Assembly (NCBI GenBank): GCA_001870995.2
Contig: MLAV02000012.1
Location: 62,001-126,000 of the forward strand
Origin: Chitinophaga sp. CB10
Lineage (GTDB): Bacteria; Bacteroidota; Bacteroidia; Chitinophagales; Chitinophagaceae
DNA: 64,000 bases
Direction of reading: 5' to 3'
Shown one piece after another: positions 26,998 to 36,109 of this stretch. Under the pieces are notes generated by a model. It was not told the origin of the DNA and searched no databases. It worked only from the letters and a program-made list of their open reading frames with translations. Position numbers and translations under genes: made by a program. How positions within the stretch are numbered: the first letter of the stretch is position 1; every line of letters starts with the position of its first letter.

Positions 26998-29900
26998 TCA
27001 ATTTTTTACCGGTGCGGCACTGGGGTTAAAGCCAGGCAGCAAGCCGGAATCGCGTATCTCCACGAATACTTTTTTGGTAGTCGGTTTCGCGTACATTTCA
27101 CTGAGTTTTTTGTTCTTCGTGAGCGTCAGTTCATCGAACCGGTTGTTTTCCATCATGTCATAAATGATTTTTTGTTCGCGCTCCCTTTTACCCGCCATGG
27201 ACTTAAACTCAACGATGATGATTGTATCGCCGTCCAGGATGAGTGCGTCTGCCGAAGCGGCTTTTCCTTTTCCAACCCGGAAGGCCACCTCTGTATAGAT
27301 TTCCGCCGCGGGGAATTGTTTCCGGAACTTCGCCAGGTTCACGCGGTTCCACATCGCGCCGATGATGTTATTCTTGATAGAGCTGCTGACGCCCTCTGCA
27401 TCATTGACGATCTTGCGGATCAACGCCCATTTGAATTCATCGATCTCCGCCCCGTTCAATACGTATTTCACGGCCAGGTCGTCCGCAAATACATAGCCGG
27501 CGCCCACCACCTGCGCATACGCCTTGCTGCCGGATTCCTCCAGATCGCCATGGAAGCCGGGGTCCACTTTCAACTTCCCGTTTTCTATCACCGCATTTTC
27601 GCCCCATATCTTCCGCACCAGCGCCGGGTATTCCTCGCTGGTGCCGGCCACTTTTTTCAGCTGCGTAGCGTAGTTGTTGGCATACAACACGGCGGCGCGG
27701 GCCTCCTCGTAGGTCAGCACGCCGGGCTTCCTTACCTGGAAGAGAATATCCTGTAAGCGCAGGATCGACTCCTCTCCTTCCACGGCCAGTTCCACCAGGG
27801 ATTTGAACTCCTCTGCGTTAATGTTCGCACGCTTGAACACCTCGTACATAGACCGCAGGAAATCAGTTTTCCTGAAGCGTGCGGAAAGGTCCGCCAGTTC
27901 CTTCACGGTGAAAATATCCAGCAGGAATTCAGCGCGTTCCAACCCAAAGAACTTGCCGACGAATTCATCGGTCGCACGCGGCGTGCCATACCGGTAAATC
28001 TCATCCAATAACTGCCAGGACACGGCAAAGATCTCCTCGTTCTCATTCGTCAACCCTTCCATGATCTTACCCAGGTTCTTACCCGGCATCTTCTTTTCAA
28101 TGTTGACCGCGTTGTATATATGGCCAAGCATCTTGCTGACATCCAGGGAAGGAATGTTTGCCTGCTGCGTGCGATCCAGTATCCGAATCAGCAGGCTGCG
28201 CGACATCCCCTTGTTCGTGATCGTGGCAATACGGCCTGCTTCGTGCTGGTACGCCGCCGGAATACCTTCCATGGGGGATTTAATACCTTTCACCGCATCT
28301 GCGAAATTCTCCTGCATGGCAAGGATCGCTTCGTCCAGCTGTTTGGCAGTGGCCCTGTTCTGGTAGATGTACTCAGCAATTTTTGCGATCTCCACCTCGG
28401 ATTTATCCTTTAGGATATCCGCAATGCGCAACACCTGGGCTGGCGTGGCTTCCGGCGGGAAGCAGGGAGAGTCGCACTTCTTCAGCGCTCTCGCCGCCCT
28501 GGGATTAGCCACTAATACCTTCCTGAACTCCGTGTCGTTGATCAGCCGGATGATAGTACCTTCATCCGTCATGTCGCCGATCTTCAGGAGGTCCTCCCAT
28601 ACCGCTGCGGGGATTGGATTTTTCTGCAGGTGTATATCTGCCAGCAACCGCATATAGTGGTTGGCGGAGAGGAAATCCGCGAGGCCGCTGGTAAAGCTTA
28701 CCACGCCATCTTTTGAGCGCAGCAACTTCATTACCGCCACAAAATCCTGCGGCGTTTTTACCGTTGCGGCCAGGGCGCTGAGTTGACCGGCAACCCTGCG
28801 TTGCGCTCTTTCGAAGTCCACCACCACGCCCACATGATCGCCCTTCAGGATATCCTGGAGGATGGCGCTGACGCCCGGTTTCAGGGAGCCGTCGTTCAGC
28901 GCGGCCATGAGTTGCGGTTCCGCCAGTTGCAGCAGCTGCCGGTTCAATTGCTCCGGCGCGGCATTAGCTACGGCCGCGCCTAACTTTTCAGCAATGGTAG
29001 CTCCTTTGCCTGCGTTGGCGCCCAGGCCCAACTGTTGCAGGTGCGCCGTGAAGGCGCCTCTTTCGGCCAACTTCGTCCACGCGTCAAATTCATTTGCGAG
29101 GCGGAAAGCGTCCCCTGTTTCCAGGAGGGCCTGCTGCACGCCGCGTTCCATGAATACCACGTCCACCAGCTCCCGGATGGCGTACAAGCTGCTGTTATCC
29201 ATGAGCTGCACCAGCTCCGGCAGGTACGGCAACATATCTTTACCCTGCGCCATATAGAATTTCGCGGCTTTGATGGCGAGGTCCTTGCCGCCTCTTTCCG
29301 CGAGGCGGGTGAATGCAGTGATCTGCTGCGGGTGATGCATGGCCCTCAGCATAAATTCCATGGCGGCAGCATCGCCCGTCAGCGGTTCCAGCAACTGCAC
29401 CTGGTGTGCAAAGGCGCCTTTTTCCACCTGCTGCCTGGCCGCCTCCAGCTGGCGCAGCTCTTCCTGCGCGGTTGGCGCGGCTTTCCCTTCTTTTATCAGC
29501 TGCTGCAATTCCTGCTTTTGCCCGTCCATGGCGGCCAGTATTTCTTCCGTCGCTTTTGCGCCGGCTTTGAGGTTTCGCACGACCTTTACCGCACCGTGTA
29601 TATCCATTCCCAGGCCGGCCAGGCTCACGGCGAACCAGAAGTAGGAAGGATTTTCCGCGGAGAGGCTGTAGGCCGGGTCCATCGCCGCGTTGTAAGCATC
29701 CCGTTTAAAGGCCGTTTCCTTGTAGGTGTTGTATGCATCAATGCCGCCGAGCATGATACTGCCGGCCAGCGCTGCCCAGCCTACCGGGCCGCTGGCAATG
29801 GCCAGCAAGCCTGCGCCCACGGAGAGCGCGGCCATGCCCATGGATTTCCAGAAGGCAGCGTCTTTATGCGCTTCCAGTTGCTCATCCAGGGCCAGCGCGG

Positions 29901-32013
29901 CGCCGGTGCCTTTCGCGATGCCCAGTTCCAGCCGGGTAGCTTCGATGACAGGCGGCAGTTCCCAAACCAGTTCCGGATTGGCGCGCAGGTTATTCCAGGT
30001 ATTGCGGATACTGTCCAGCACGCCGCTTTCGCCCGCCTTGCCGATGTAGCCCTGCAGCTTTTGCTTCAGGGAGTCGTTAGGCATTGCTTGCAGCTCCGCG
30101 GCCTTTGCACGGAGGTTCAGCTCCGGGTAGGTAATGATGGGGAAACGCAGCGCCACGCCGATCAGTTGCTGATCGGTGGACTTCTCCATGTCGTAATACG
30201 CGGCAAGGTAGGGATTATTTTCCGCACGCTTTTCCCGCCAGATCATGCGGCCGGCATCCACTTCTTTTTCAGCATGCCCGGTAACAAGTCGCTCCCCGCC
30301 GCCCGGGTAAGGCACGAGTACTGCGTGGGAATAGATGTAATCCCGCAGGCTCCTGACCTCGTCGGGCCGGCCATTGGCCTGCATAGCCAGGCCTTTTGCC
30401 AGCAGGGTATCCGCTGTCTCGAACCTCCTGTGAAGGTCCGCTATGGCTTGTTTCAAGGCCTCCAGGTTAGCGGGGTTATTATATTGCTGCGTTTCGATAT
30501 TGGCGTTCATTTCATTTTTGGCTAACAGGGCAAATGCCACCTGCACAGCCTTGTAACGGAAACGTGCGATGAATTCCTGTTGCTGATGCTCCATGATCTC
30601 TTTGCTTAAGCCCAGGGCTTTGTAAGCGGCGTCCAGCTGCTTTTCCAGCTCCATGATCTCCCTTTCCAGTTTGAGCACGCCGGGTACGGGCATGTAGTAT
30701 CCGTTTGGCCCGTTGAGGCGCGACAAGGCCCTTTGCTCCGCTCTCTTCTCCTTTATTGCTTGTCGCAACCGGATGACTTCTCCTCCCCGGTTCATATTTT
30801 CCAGGCTATCCAGCAGTTGGTCCTGCCTGGCCTGCTCGCGCTGTTCATAGCCAGGGGCGGGCGTTTGCGCCATGCCCATGATTTTCTGGTAATCCGCTTG
30901 CGACAACGCTACCACTTTAAAGCCCTGCGCTGCTTCCTGCCGGCTTACGGGCCGCCAGTAGGTCCAGTTCCACCCGGAGGATACAAGCGTATCTACCTGC
31001 TCGTCCGTGATGGGGAAAACGGATTGCAGGGCAGTTCTCAGCAGCGCTTCCCGGAGCAGGTCGCTGTTATTGCCTTCCATGCTTTGGTCTACCGGTACGC
31101 GAACGGTTACGGCTGCATTCATTTGCGCCGGATGGGCAGGTTCTTCCGTGGTCAGTGTTGTTTCATTTGTTTTTGGGGGAAAAGATGGCGACGCAGGGGC
31201 AGGATGTTCCGTCCTATCTTCAGCCGCTTTTCGCGAAAGTGACAGAGGAGCGCCTGCACCTTGCTGAAGCACGTGCGTAAGTTCGTGGGCTAAGAGCCGC
31301 TGGCCGGAATGGTGATCCGGGGCATACTTCCCCTCGTTGAAATAAATATCGCTGCCTGCGGTGAAGGCCTGGGCGTTTACAGCGGAGGTCATTTCAGCCG
31401 CGTAGCCGCCGTTGTGGATGCGGACGTTGCTGAAATCAGCATTGAACTGCTCCTGCATGAAGGATTGTACTTCCGGCTGCATGGGGCTACCCTGGCCTTT
31501 ATAGCGCCGGATGCCGACGGCTACATCGGTGGTGGCGGCCGGTTGATTTTCGTTGGCGGGTTGGCGTTGGAGATGATTTTCTTCCGCTTCGCAATGGCTG
31601 CATTTGCGTTGTACCGGCAGTTCTTCTCCTTCCTCCTCTTTGCGTTGCAGCTTTTTTTCTTCCTCCTCGCAATGGCTGCATTTACGTTGTACAGGCAGTT
31701 CTTCTCCTTCCTCCTCTTTGCGTTGCAGCTTTTTTTCTTCCTCCTCGCAGTGGCTGCATTTGCGTTGTACCGGCGGGATAACGTTACCGGCTACACGCGG
31801 CTGCTCCGTAACGGGGCCGGTGGCGGCTTTGCGCATTACTTTGTCTGCCATGGCGTCCGCCTCCCTTTCTGCGGCATCGCCCGGCTGGCTCACGGTTAGT
31901 TTGGCCTGGACCGTTGGGAAGAAGCCATTTCCTTTACCGGAAAAGAAATTGCTTTTCGGTTTGTTTTTTTGTGAGGGGGTAGCGTTATCCCGGGTGGTAT
32001 GTTGGGTACTCAT
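26998..32013 (-). CDS. DUF4157 (eCIS-associated) giant protein with CxxC repeats and PD-(D/E)xK-like C-terminus; effector candidate
   Basis: 1671 residues, last gene of the eCIS cluster. Residues 30-65 carry the motif often found before DUF4157 (FPTVQAKLTVSQPGD, EREADAMADKVM). Three CSHCE blocks at about 86, 112 and 138 follow, in 26-residue repeats. DUF4157 spans about 173-253 and ends in LLAHELTHVLQQG (HExxH-like). A glycine/alanine hydrophobic segment lies near 715-760. A long helical middle follows. At the C-terminus E1575, D1589 and the E-F-K of IIIVEFKS (1602-1604) form an ExK nuclease-like signature. Known eCIS cargo often carries DUF4157; nuclease activity is inferred. Start 32013 is preferred over 32034 because CCCCAAAAAA precedes it, as before gp25. 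Confidence 0.85.
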   Translation of the reverse strand: MSTQHTTRDNATPSQKNKPKSNFFSGKGNGFFPTVQAKLTVSQPGDAAEREADAMADKVMRKAATGPVTEQPRVAGNVIPPVQRKCSHCEEEEKKLQRKEEEGEELPVQRKCSHCEEEEKKLQRKEEEGEELPVQRKCSHCEAEENHLQRQPANENQPAATTDVAVGIRRYKGQGSPMQPEVQSFMQEQFNADFSNVRIHNGGYAAEMTSAVNAQAFTAGSDIYFNEGKYAPDHHSGQRLLAHELTHVLQQGAGAPLSLSRKAAEDRTEHPAPASPSFPPKTNETTLTTEEPAHPAQMNAAVTVRVPVDQSMEGNNSDLLREALLRTALQSVFPITDEQVDTLVSSGWNWTYWRPVSRQEAAQGFKVVALSQADYQKIMGMAQTPAPGYEQREQARQDQLLDSLENMNRGGEVIRLRQAIKEKRAEQRALSRLNGPNGYYMPVPGVLKLEREIMELEKQLDAAYKALGLSKEIMEHQQQEFIARFRYKAVQVAFALLAKNEMNANIETQQYNNPANLEALKQAIADLHRRFETADTLLAKGLAMQANGRPDEVRSLRDYIYSHAVLVPYPGGGERLVTGHAEKEVDAGRMIWREKRAENNPYLAAYYDMEKSTDQQLIGVALRFPIITYPELNLRAKAAELQAMPNDSLKQKLQGYIGKAGESGVLDSIRNTWNNLRANPELVWELPPVIEATRLELGIAKGTGAALALDEQLEAHKDAAFWKSMGMAALSVGAGLLAIASGPVGWAALAGSIMLGGIDAYNTYKETAFKRDAYNAAMDPAYSLSAENPSYFWFAVSLAGLGMDIHGAVKVVRNLKAGAKATEEILAAMDGQKQELQQLIKEGKAAPTAQEELRQLEAARQQVEKGAFAHQVQLLEPLTGDAAAMEFMLRAMHHPQQITAFTRLAERGGKDLAIKAAKFYMAQGKDMLPYLPELVQLMDNSSLYAIRELVDVVFMERGVQQALLETGDAFRLANEFDAWTKLAERGAFTAHLQQLGLGANAGKGATIAEKLGAAVANAAPEQLNRQLLQLAEPQLMAALNDGSLKPGVSAILQDILKGDHVGVVVDFERAQRRVAGQLSALAATVKTPQDFVAVMKLLRSKDGVVSFTSGLADFLSANHYMRLLADIHLQKNPIPAAVWEDLLKIGDMTDEGTIIRLINDTEFRKVLVANPRAARALKKCDSPCFPPEATPAQVLRIADILKDKSEVEIAKIAEYIYQNRATAKQLDEAILAMQENFADAVKGIKSPMEGIPAAYQHEAGRIATITNKGMSRSLLIRILDRTQQANIPSLDVSKMLGHIYNAVNIEKKMPGKNLGKIMEGLTNENEEIFAVSWQLLDEIYRYGTPRATDEFVGKFFGLERAEFLLDIFTVKELADLSARFRKTDFLRSMYEVFKRANINAEEFKSLVELAVEGEESILRLQDILFQVRKPGVLTYEEARAAVLYANNYATQLKKVAGTSEEYPALVRKIWGENAVIENGKLKVDPGFHGDLEESGSKAYAQVVGAGYVFADDLAVKYVLNGAEIDEFKWALIRKIVNDAEGVSSSIKNNIIGAMWNRVNLAKFRKQFPAAEIYTEVAFRVGKGKAASADALILDGDTIIIVEFKSMAGKREREQKIIYDMMENNRFDELTLTKNKKLSEMYAKPTTKKVFVEIRDSGLLPGFNPSAAPVKN
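31591..31770. repeat. 78-bp tandem repeat inside the DUF4157 gene
   Basis: Two nearly identical 78 bp units begin at 31591 and 31669, with a third partial unit at 31747. Each encodes a 26-residue block with CSHCEEEE, KKLQRKEEEG and EELPVQRK. The near-identity of the DNA, including silent positions, implies recent duplication. Confidence 0.9.
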
Positions 32014-32020
32014 AAAAATC

Positions 32021-32031
32021 TTTTTTGGGGT
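32021..32031 (-). promoter_or_regulatory. CCCCAAAAAA translation-initiation-like element before the DUF4157 gene
   Basis: On the minus strand ACCCCAAAAAA ends 7 nt before the ATG at 32013. The same string precedes the gp25 ATG (minus strand, about 47094-47082) at 9 nt distance. A-rich leaders act as translation enhancers in Bacteroidota, so I read this as the ribosome-loading region and use it to choose the start. Confidence 0.4.
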
Positions 32032-32040
32032 CACAAGAGG

Positions 32041-33366
32041 TTAACGTAAGAGCTTATCTTCCTTGCGCAGTTCCCGCTGCACGCCGGCGATCAGTAATTC
32101 CTGCGTGATGGCCGGCAGGCGGCGGTGGTAATATTGCAGCGCGGCATAATACACCACCTGGTTGATGGTGGCGCCGGACACGGGGTATTTGGCAGCCAGC
32201 TGGGCCAGGTTCACGGTATCGTCTATACGAATATCAGCCGGCATGGCCTTTTGCCAGAGCAGTACTCTCTCTTCGGTTTCCGGCAGCGGAAATTCGATGA
32301 TGGCATTGAACCTCCGGAGGAATGCGGCGTCTATATTGGATTTGTAGTTGGTAGCGAGGATGACGAGCCCGGGGAAGTCTTCCACCCGTTGCAGCAGGTA
32401 GCTGACTTCCTGGTTGGCGTATTTATCGTTGGAGCTTTGCACGCTGCTGCGTTTGCCGAAGAGGGAATCCGCCTCGTCGAAAAACAGGATCCAGTTGCGG
32501 TGCATGGCTTTGGTGAAAATCTTTTCCAGGTTCTTTTCCGTTTCGCCGATGTATTTGCTGACCACCATGCTCAGGTCAATGCGGTACACTTCCCGGCGCA
32601 GTTCTTTTCCCAGCAGCGTGGCCGCCAGGGTTTTGCCTGTGCCGCTGCTGCCGTAGAAGAGCGCCCGGTAGCCGGGTTTGGCCTTGCGTGCCAGCACGGG
32701 ATCCTTCAGGGCGCGCTCGTGGTAATGCAGCCAGGCGCGTACATCGTTGAGTTGTTCGATGGTGGAAGCGTTGAGGACGAGGTCGTCCCAATGCTGGGCG
32801 GTTTCCAGTTGTTTGGCCGGAAATTCAGGGCCGAAGGCGGGGGCATGTTGCTTACCTTCCAGCAGCAGTTCCAGTATTTCCGGGGAGAGGATGAGTCGCC
32901 CGCTGCAGCGCGGCTCCCCTTCCTTCACGGTTTCCAGCCACAGCACGCCCTCTTTCCAGAACCAGTGGCTGGTGCTGAACAGGGAAAAGTAGGGCTCCCG
33001 CTCTGCCGCATCGTCGCCGGCGAGGAGGAAAAGCGCCGTATCTCCCGTGGGCAGCATATAGCGGGTATTGCTGCCTTTCACGCCGCCGATTGAGGCGAAC
33101 TCTCCTCCATCCGGCAGGTATTGCTGGATAATGCGGTCGTAAAAGCCGGCCTGCAGGTGCGGCGCCAGGGCGCAGCAAATAACGATGGTTTCCGCGGTAT
33201 TCAGCTGCCGGCCGCCAAATGCAGGGTGCTTCCATGCGGGGAGATCGATGATGGTATCCACCCCGTGGAAATAGCGGGCCAGGGCTGCCGCCACATATCT
33301 TTCAAAATATTCGAAATAGCTTACCAGCGTATGGGGGCTATTTTTAGCTGTCATTACCTGTTCCAT
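32041..33366 (-). CDS. eCIS AAA+ ATPase (Afp15/Pvc15-like)
   Basis: 441 residues from the chosen ATG (MEQVMTAKNSPHTL). The C-terminal AAA+ domain has Walker A YGSSGTGKTLAATLLGKEL (about residue 239), Walker B WILFFDEADSLFG (about 295), sensor-1 VILATNYKSN and arginine finger region FLRRFNAIIEFPLP. The N-terminal half is the adaptor portion typical of eCIS ATPases. In Afp/PVC clusters this ATPase is needed for assembly or cargo loading in the producing cell. An earlier in-frame start (33417) would overlap the tape-measure gene by 29 bp. Confidence 0.9.
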   Translation of the reverse strand: MEQVMTAKNSPHTLVSYFEYFERYVAAALARYFHGVDTIIDLPAWKHPAFGGRQLNTAETIVICCALAPHLQAGFYDRIIQQYLPDGGEFASIGGVKGSNTRYMLPTGDTALFLLAGDDAAEREPYFSLFSTSHWFWKEGVLWLETVKEGEPRCSGRLILSPEILELLLEGKQHAPAFGPEFPAKQLETAQHWDDLVLNASTIEQLNDVRAWLHYHERALKDPVLARKAKPGYRALFYGSSGTGKTLAATLLGKELRREVYRIDLSMVVSKYIGETEKNLEKIFTKAMHRNWILFFDEADSLFGKRSSVQSSNDKYANQEVSYLLQRVEDFPGLVILATNYKSNIDAAFLRRFNAIIEFPLPETEERVLLWQKAMPADIRIDDTVNLAQLAAKYPVSGATINQVVYYAALQYYHRRLPAITQELLIAGVQRELRKEDKLLR

Positions 33367-33388
33367 ATAACGTATTGATGCAAGAGCC

Positions 33389-36067
33389 TCAGGCCCATTC
33401 CACAAATAATAATGCATTCATTTTTGAGTTGCGAACAATGGAAAATCCCCAGGGGATCTGCTGCAACAGCATATCGTAAGGACTGGATGCTACCTGAAGC
33501 AGCCATTTCCCGTCCTGCTGCCGGAGTTTTCCTTCGCGGTACAGGAAGGTTTCCCTTAAACCTTCCACGGATGTATTTTTCATCACCGGCCACTGGTCAA
33601 TCACCTGTTGGAGTACCTGCATGCATTCCGCCGCTTCCTGCGGCGTGGGCACGATAAAACCGGTGGCTGGCTCGTTGAGCGGGAAGCCGGTGAGCAGTTT
33701 GCAAAGCGCGAGTTCATAATCTGCCGCTTCGCACTTCCCGGTGCAGAGGTACCAGAGTAACATTACGGCGCGGTCGTGCGCGGCGGCATCCCGCCACTGA
33801 TCGTTGATGAGCAAGCCCAGTTCCGTGAGCCATGGTACGATAACGGCGTGTACGATCACCAGCCCGGAGGTGCTGATATACATGCCGGTTTCCGGCGTTG
33901 GTTCATCAGGCAACAGGCGGAGGGCAAGCGGTGGCGTATGCGGCCGGTGATGTGCTGCGGGCTTGGTTGCCGCCGCCGGATGATCCTTGCCTGGCGTGGA
34001 TGCAGCTGCAGTACCCGGGTTAACCGGACCGGAATGATGTGCATTGGCGGCGTCGGAAATCTTTACGGATGCGGGTTCTGGCTGGGGTGTGCTTTGCGGT
34101 GAAAGCTGAACACCCACGCGGCCTTCGACTGCGAGATGATCCGCAGCAGTCGCGGAAGGGCTTTCTGATGGCTGATTATGCTTATCTGCACTTGCCGCAG
34201 GCGTTTCAACTGCCGGCGGCAAAGGGTTATCCTGCGCTGCAACTGTCAACATATCCTGATCTCCCTGCAATTGCTGCTGTACTGCGGCTGATGGCATTTT
34301 CGCTGCATTCGCCCATGCACGCGCATCAGCCACCCAGCTAGAGCCCGCGCCTGTAAATACTTCCTTACCATGCGGCTGCTCAGCGTTAGCAGGCTGTCCA
34401 CCGGCCGGGATGCACTGCTGCAACCCTGCCTTCCATTGCTCCAGTTGTTCCCTGCTGACGTTACCCACCCTGCGAACTTCTTCCATGATTACCGTCAACA
34501 GTGGTTGTAGCACCTCCCGGTACGCTGCGGGCAACCATTGCTCCCAGAGGGGTTTGGCGGAAGGCAGGGGCCGCAATAATTCGTAAATGACGGCTAAGGT
34601 CAGCCTGCTGCCCTGCTCCGCTTCCCACAGCGGCCGGAGGACGTGGTTGAGGCAATAGTAATAATCCACTGCCGGCGTATGGCGCTTCAGGCAGGCGGAC
34701 AGCACTACATCCGGGGCGCACTGCAGCAGCAGCCTTTGCAAGGCGGCCGGGCAATTGCCCAATAAGCCCATGCCTTCATCCGTAAACAACAGGCCTCCGT
34801 TAACTGCTTCGTGTAGCCATGACCGTAATACGGAACCTGGCAAGCCGGTAGCATGCCAGGGCAGCTGGCCGTGTTGCAGGTAATACATCACCAGCTCCAG
34901 GTTGGCAGTGATGGCTGCCGGGCCGGATGTAGCCGCAGCGGTATAGCTGGCGAAGCGTTGCGTATAGGATGTGTCAGCATGCTCCTGCGGCGCAGCAGGA
35001 TTGCCCGCGAAGCGCTGTGCAGTGGATGCATCAGCATTAGGCGGATTGCCCGCGAAGCGCTGTGCAGCGGATGCATCTGCATTAGACAGATTATTTGCGA
35101 AGCGCTGTGCAGCGGATTCGTTAGCATCATCCTGCGGCGCAGCCGGATGATTTCCTGCATCCCTGCCCTGCAACGTATTCCCATCGCCATTGTCATTCGG
35201 GGATGGCGAATTACCCGAACCAATATTTGTAAAATTCATAAGCCTGTTGTTATCCAAACGGGGTTCATTCGGGGAGGGCGCTTCCCCTGAACCACCGATG
35301 GACTGTTCCGTATGTTGGTTAATTATATTGGCATTTTCATTCGGGGACTTCCGGATCTCCGAACCATTCCGGGAAACGGATAAGTCCCTGCTTCCATTCT
35401 CCACTGCATTTCCCGCCTGCTGGTGGAAAATCGCGGCGCCGTCTATCATGGCATGCTGCGTCGTACTATTTGCTTCACTAACGGAAGACCATGCATCGTG
35501 CAGGTAAATCTCTCCCCCCTCTAATTTTTTAACCATACATTCCTCCTGCAAACCCGCCTCATGATAGAAAGTATTTCCCTCGCCAGGCAGCCGCGATTCG
35601 TGGAAATATTCCCCGCCGGGGACTTTGCCCATACCGGCAGTTGCATTTTCTTGCATATATGCTTCCAAACCCTGCCCCACTACACCCAATTGCCTTCTCC
35701 GCTGCTCCAGCTGCCGGGCCCAGCTTCGTATAGCCTGCCCCGTTACTGCTTTCACATACTGTTGACCGGTCAGTACATCCGGCGTCAACTGCGCGCTGAT
35801 CTGCCGGTGCAGCGATTCGCAGACCCGCTGCAACAGCTGCTGTTGCCAGTCCGCGCCACAGACCGCCCCTGCATCCACTTCCAGGTGCGTAATACGCAGC
35901 GTGGCTGTTACAGGAAATGCGTCAAACAGCGCTTCCAGTGCGGGTAACAGCTCCCGGTTACACCACCTGCTCAACTCGCGGGAAAACTGCTGCACAGTCG
36001 CCACCTCCCCGAAATACCGGAGATGCAGCGACTGCTGACAGATCATATGAATGGGGTTATGGGTCAT
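33389..36067 (-). CDS. Contractile injection system tape-measure protein (CIS_TMP, Afp14-like)
   Basis: 892 residues. The N-terminus fits the CIS tape-measure family (LHLRYFGEVATVQQFSREL, LPALEALFDAF, LRITHLEVDAGAV), as does the C-terminal domain (TSGLVIVHAVIVPWLTELG, RAVMLLWYLCTGK, LALCKLLTGFPLNEP, FLYREGKL). In eCIS this family sets tube length and aids assembly. The middle (about 230-380) is low complexity, rich in Asn, Ala, Ser and Pro, and contains near-identical 15-residue repeats (ASAAQRFAGNPPNAD type) and SPNE-containing repeats. A proline/alanine-rich stretch at about 560-720 is another linker. Located between the PKD protein and the ATPase, its usual place. Confidence 0.85.
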   Translation of the reverse strand: MTHNPIHMICQQSLHLRYFGEVATVQQFSRELSRWCNRELLPALEALFDAFPVTATLRITHLEVDAGAVCGADWQQQLLQRVCESLHRQISAQLTPDVLTGQQYVKAVTGQAIRSWARQLEQRRRQLGVVGQGLEAYMQENATAGMGKVPGGEYFHESRLPGEGNTFYHEAGLQEECMVKKLEGGEIYLHDAWSSVSEANSTTQHAMIDGAAIFHQQAGNAVENGSRDLSVSRNGSEIRKSPNENANIINQHTEQSIGGSGEAPSPNEPRLDNNRLMNFTNIGSGNSPSPNDNGDGNTLQGRDAGNHPAAPQDDANESAAQRFANNLSNADASAAQRFAGNPPNADASTAQRFAGNPAAPQEHADTSYTQRFASYTAAATSGPAAITANLELVMYYLQHGQLPWHATGLPGSVLRSWLHEAVNGGLLFTDEGMGLLGNCPAALQRLLLQCAPDVVLSACLKRHTPAVDYYYCLNHVLRPLWEAEQGSRLTLAVIYELLRPLPSAKPLWEQWLPAAYREVLQPLLTVIMEEVRRVGNVSREQLEQWKAGLQQCIPAGGQPANAEQPHGKEVFTGAGSSWVADARAWANAAKMPSAAVQQQLQGDQDMLTVAAQDNPLPPAVETPAASADKHNQPSESPSATAADHLAVEGRVGVQLSPQSTPQPEPASVKISDAANAHHSGPVNPGTAAASTPGKDHPAAATKPAAHHRPHTPPLALRLLPDEPTPETGMYISTSGLVIVHAVIVPWLTELGLLINDQWRDAAAHDRAVMLLWYLCTGKCEAADYELALCKLLTGFPLNEPATGFIVPTPQEAAECMQVLQQVIDQWPVMKNTSVEGLRETFLYREGKLRQQDGKWLLQVASSPYDMLLQQIPWGFSIVRNSKMNALLFVEWA
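34950..35112. repeat. 45-bp tandem repeats in the tape-measure gene
   Basis: The string GCGAAGCGCTGTGCAG recurs at 35007, 35052 and 35097, a 45 bp (15-codon) period, with a diverged unit at 34950. Each unit encodes an AQRFA core. The units are in frame, so unit gain or loss would change protein length without a frameshift. Confidence 0.85.
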
Positions 36068-36109
36068 TGAAATTTAGGTTACATCAACATTTGCAAGGAT
36101 CGGATTACG

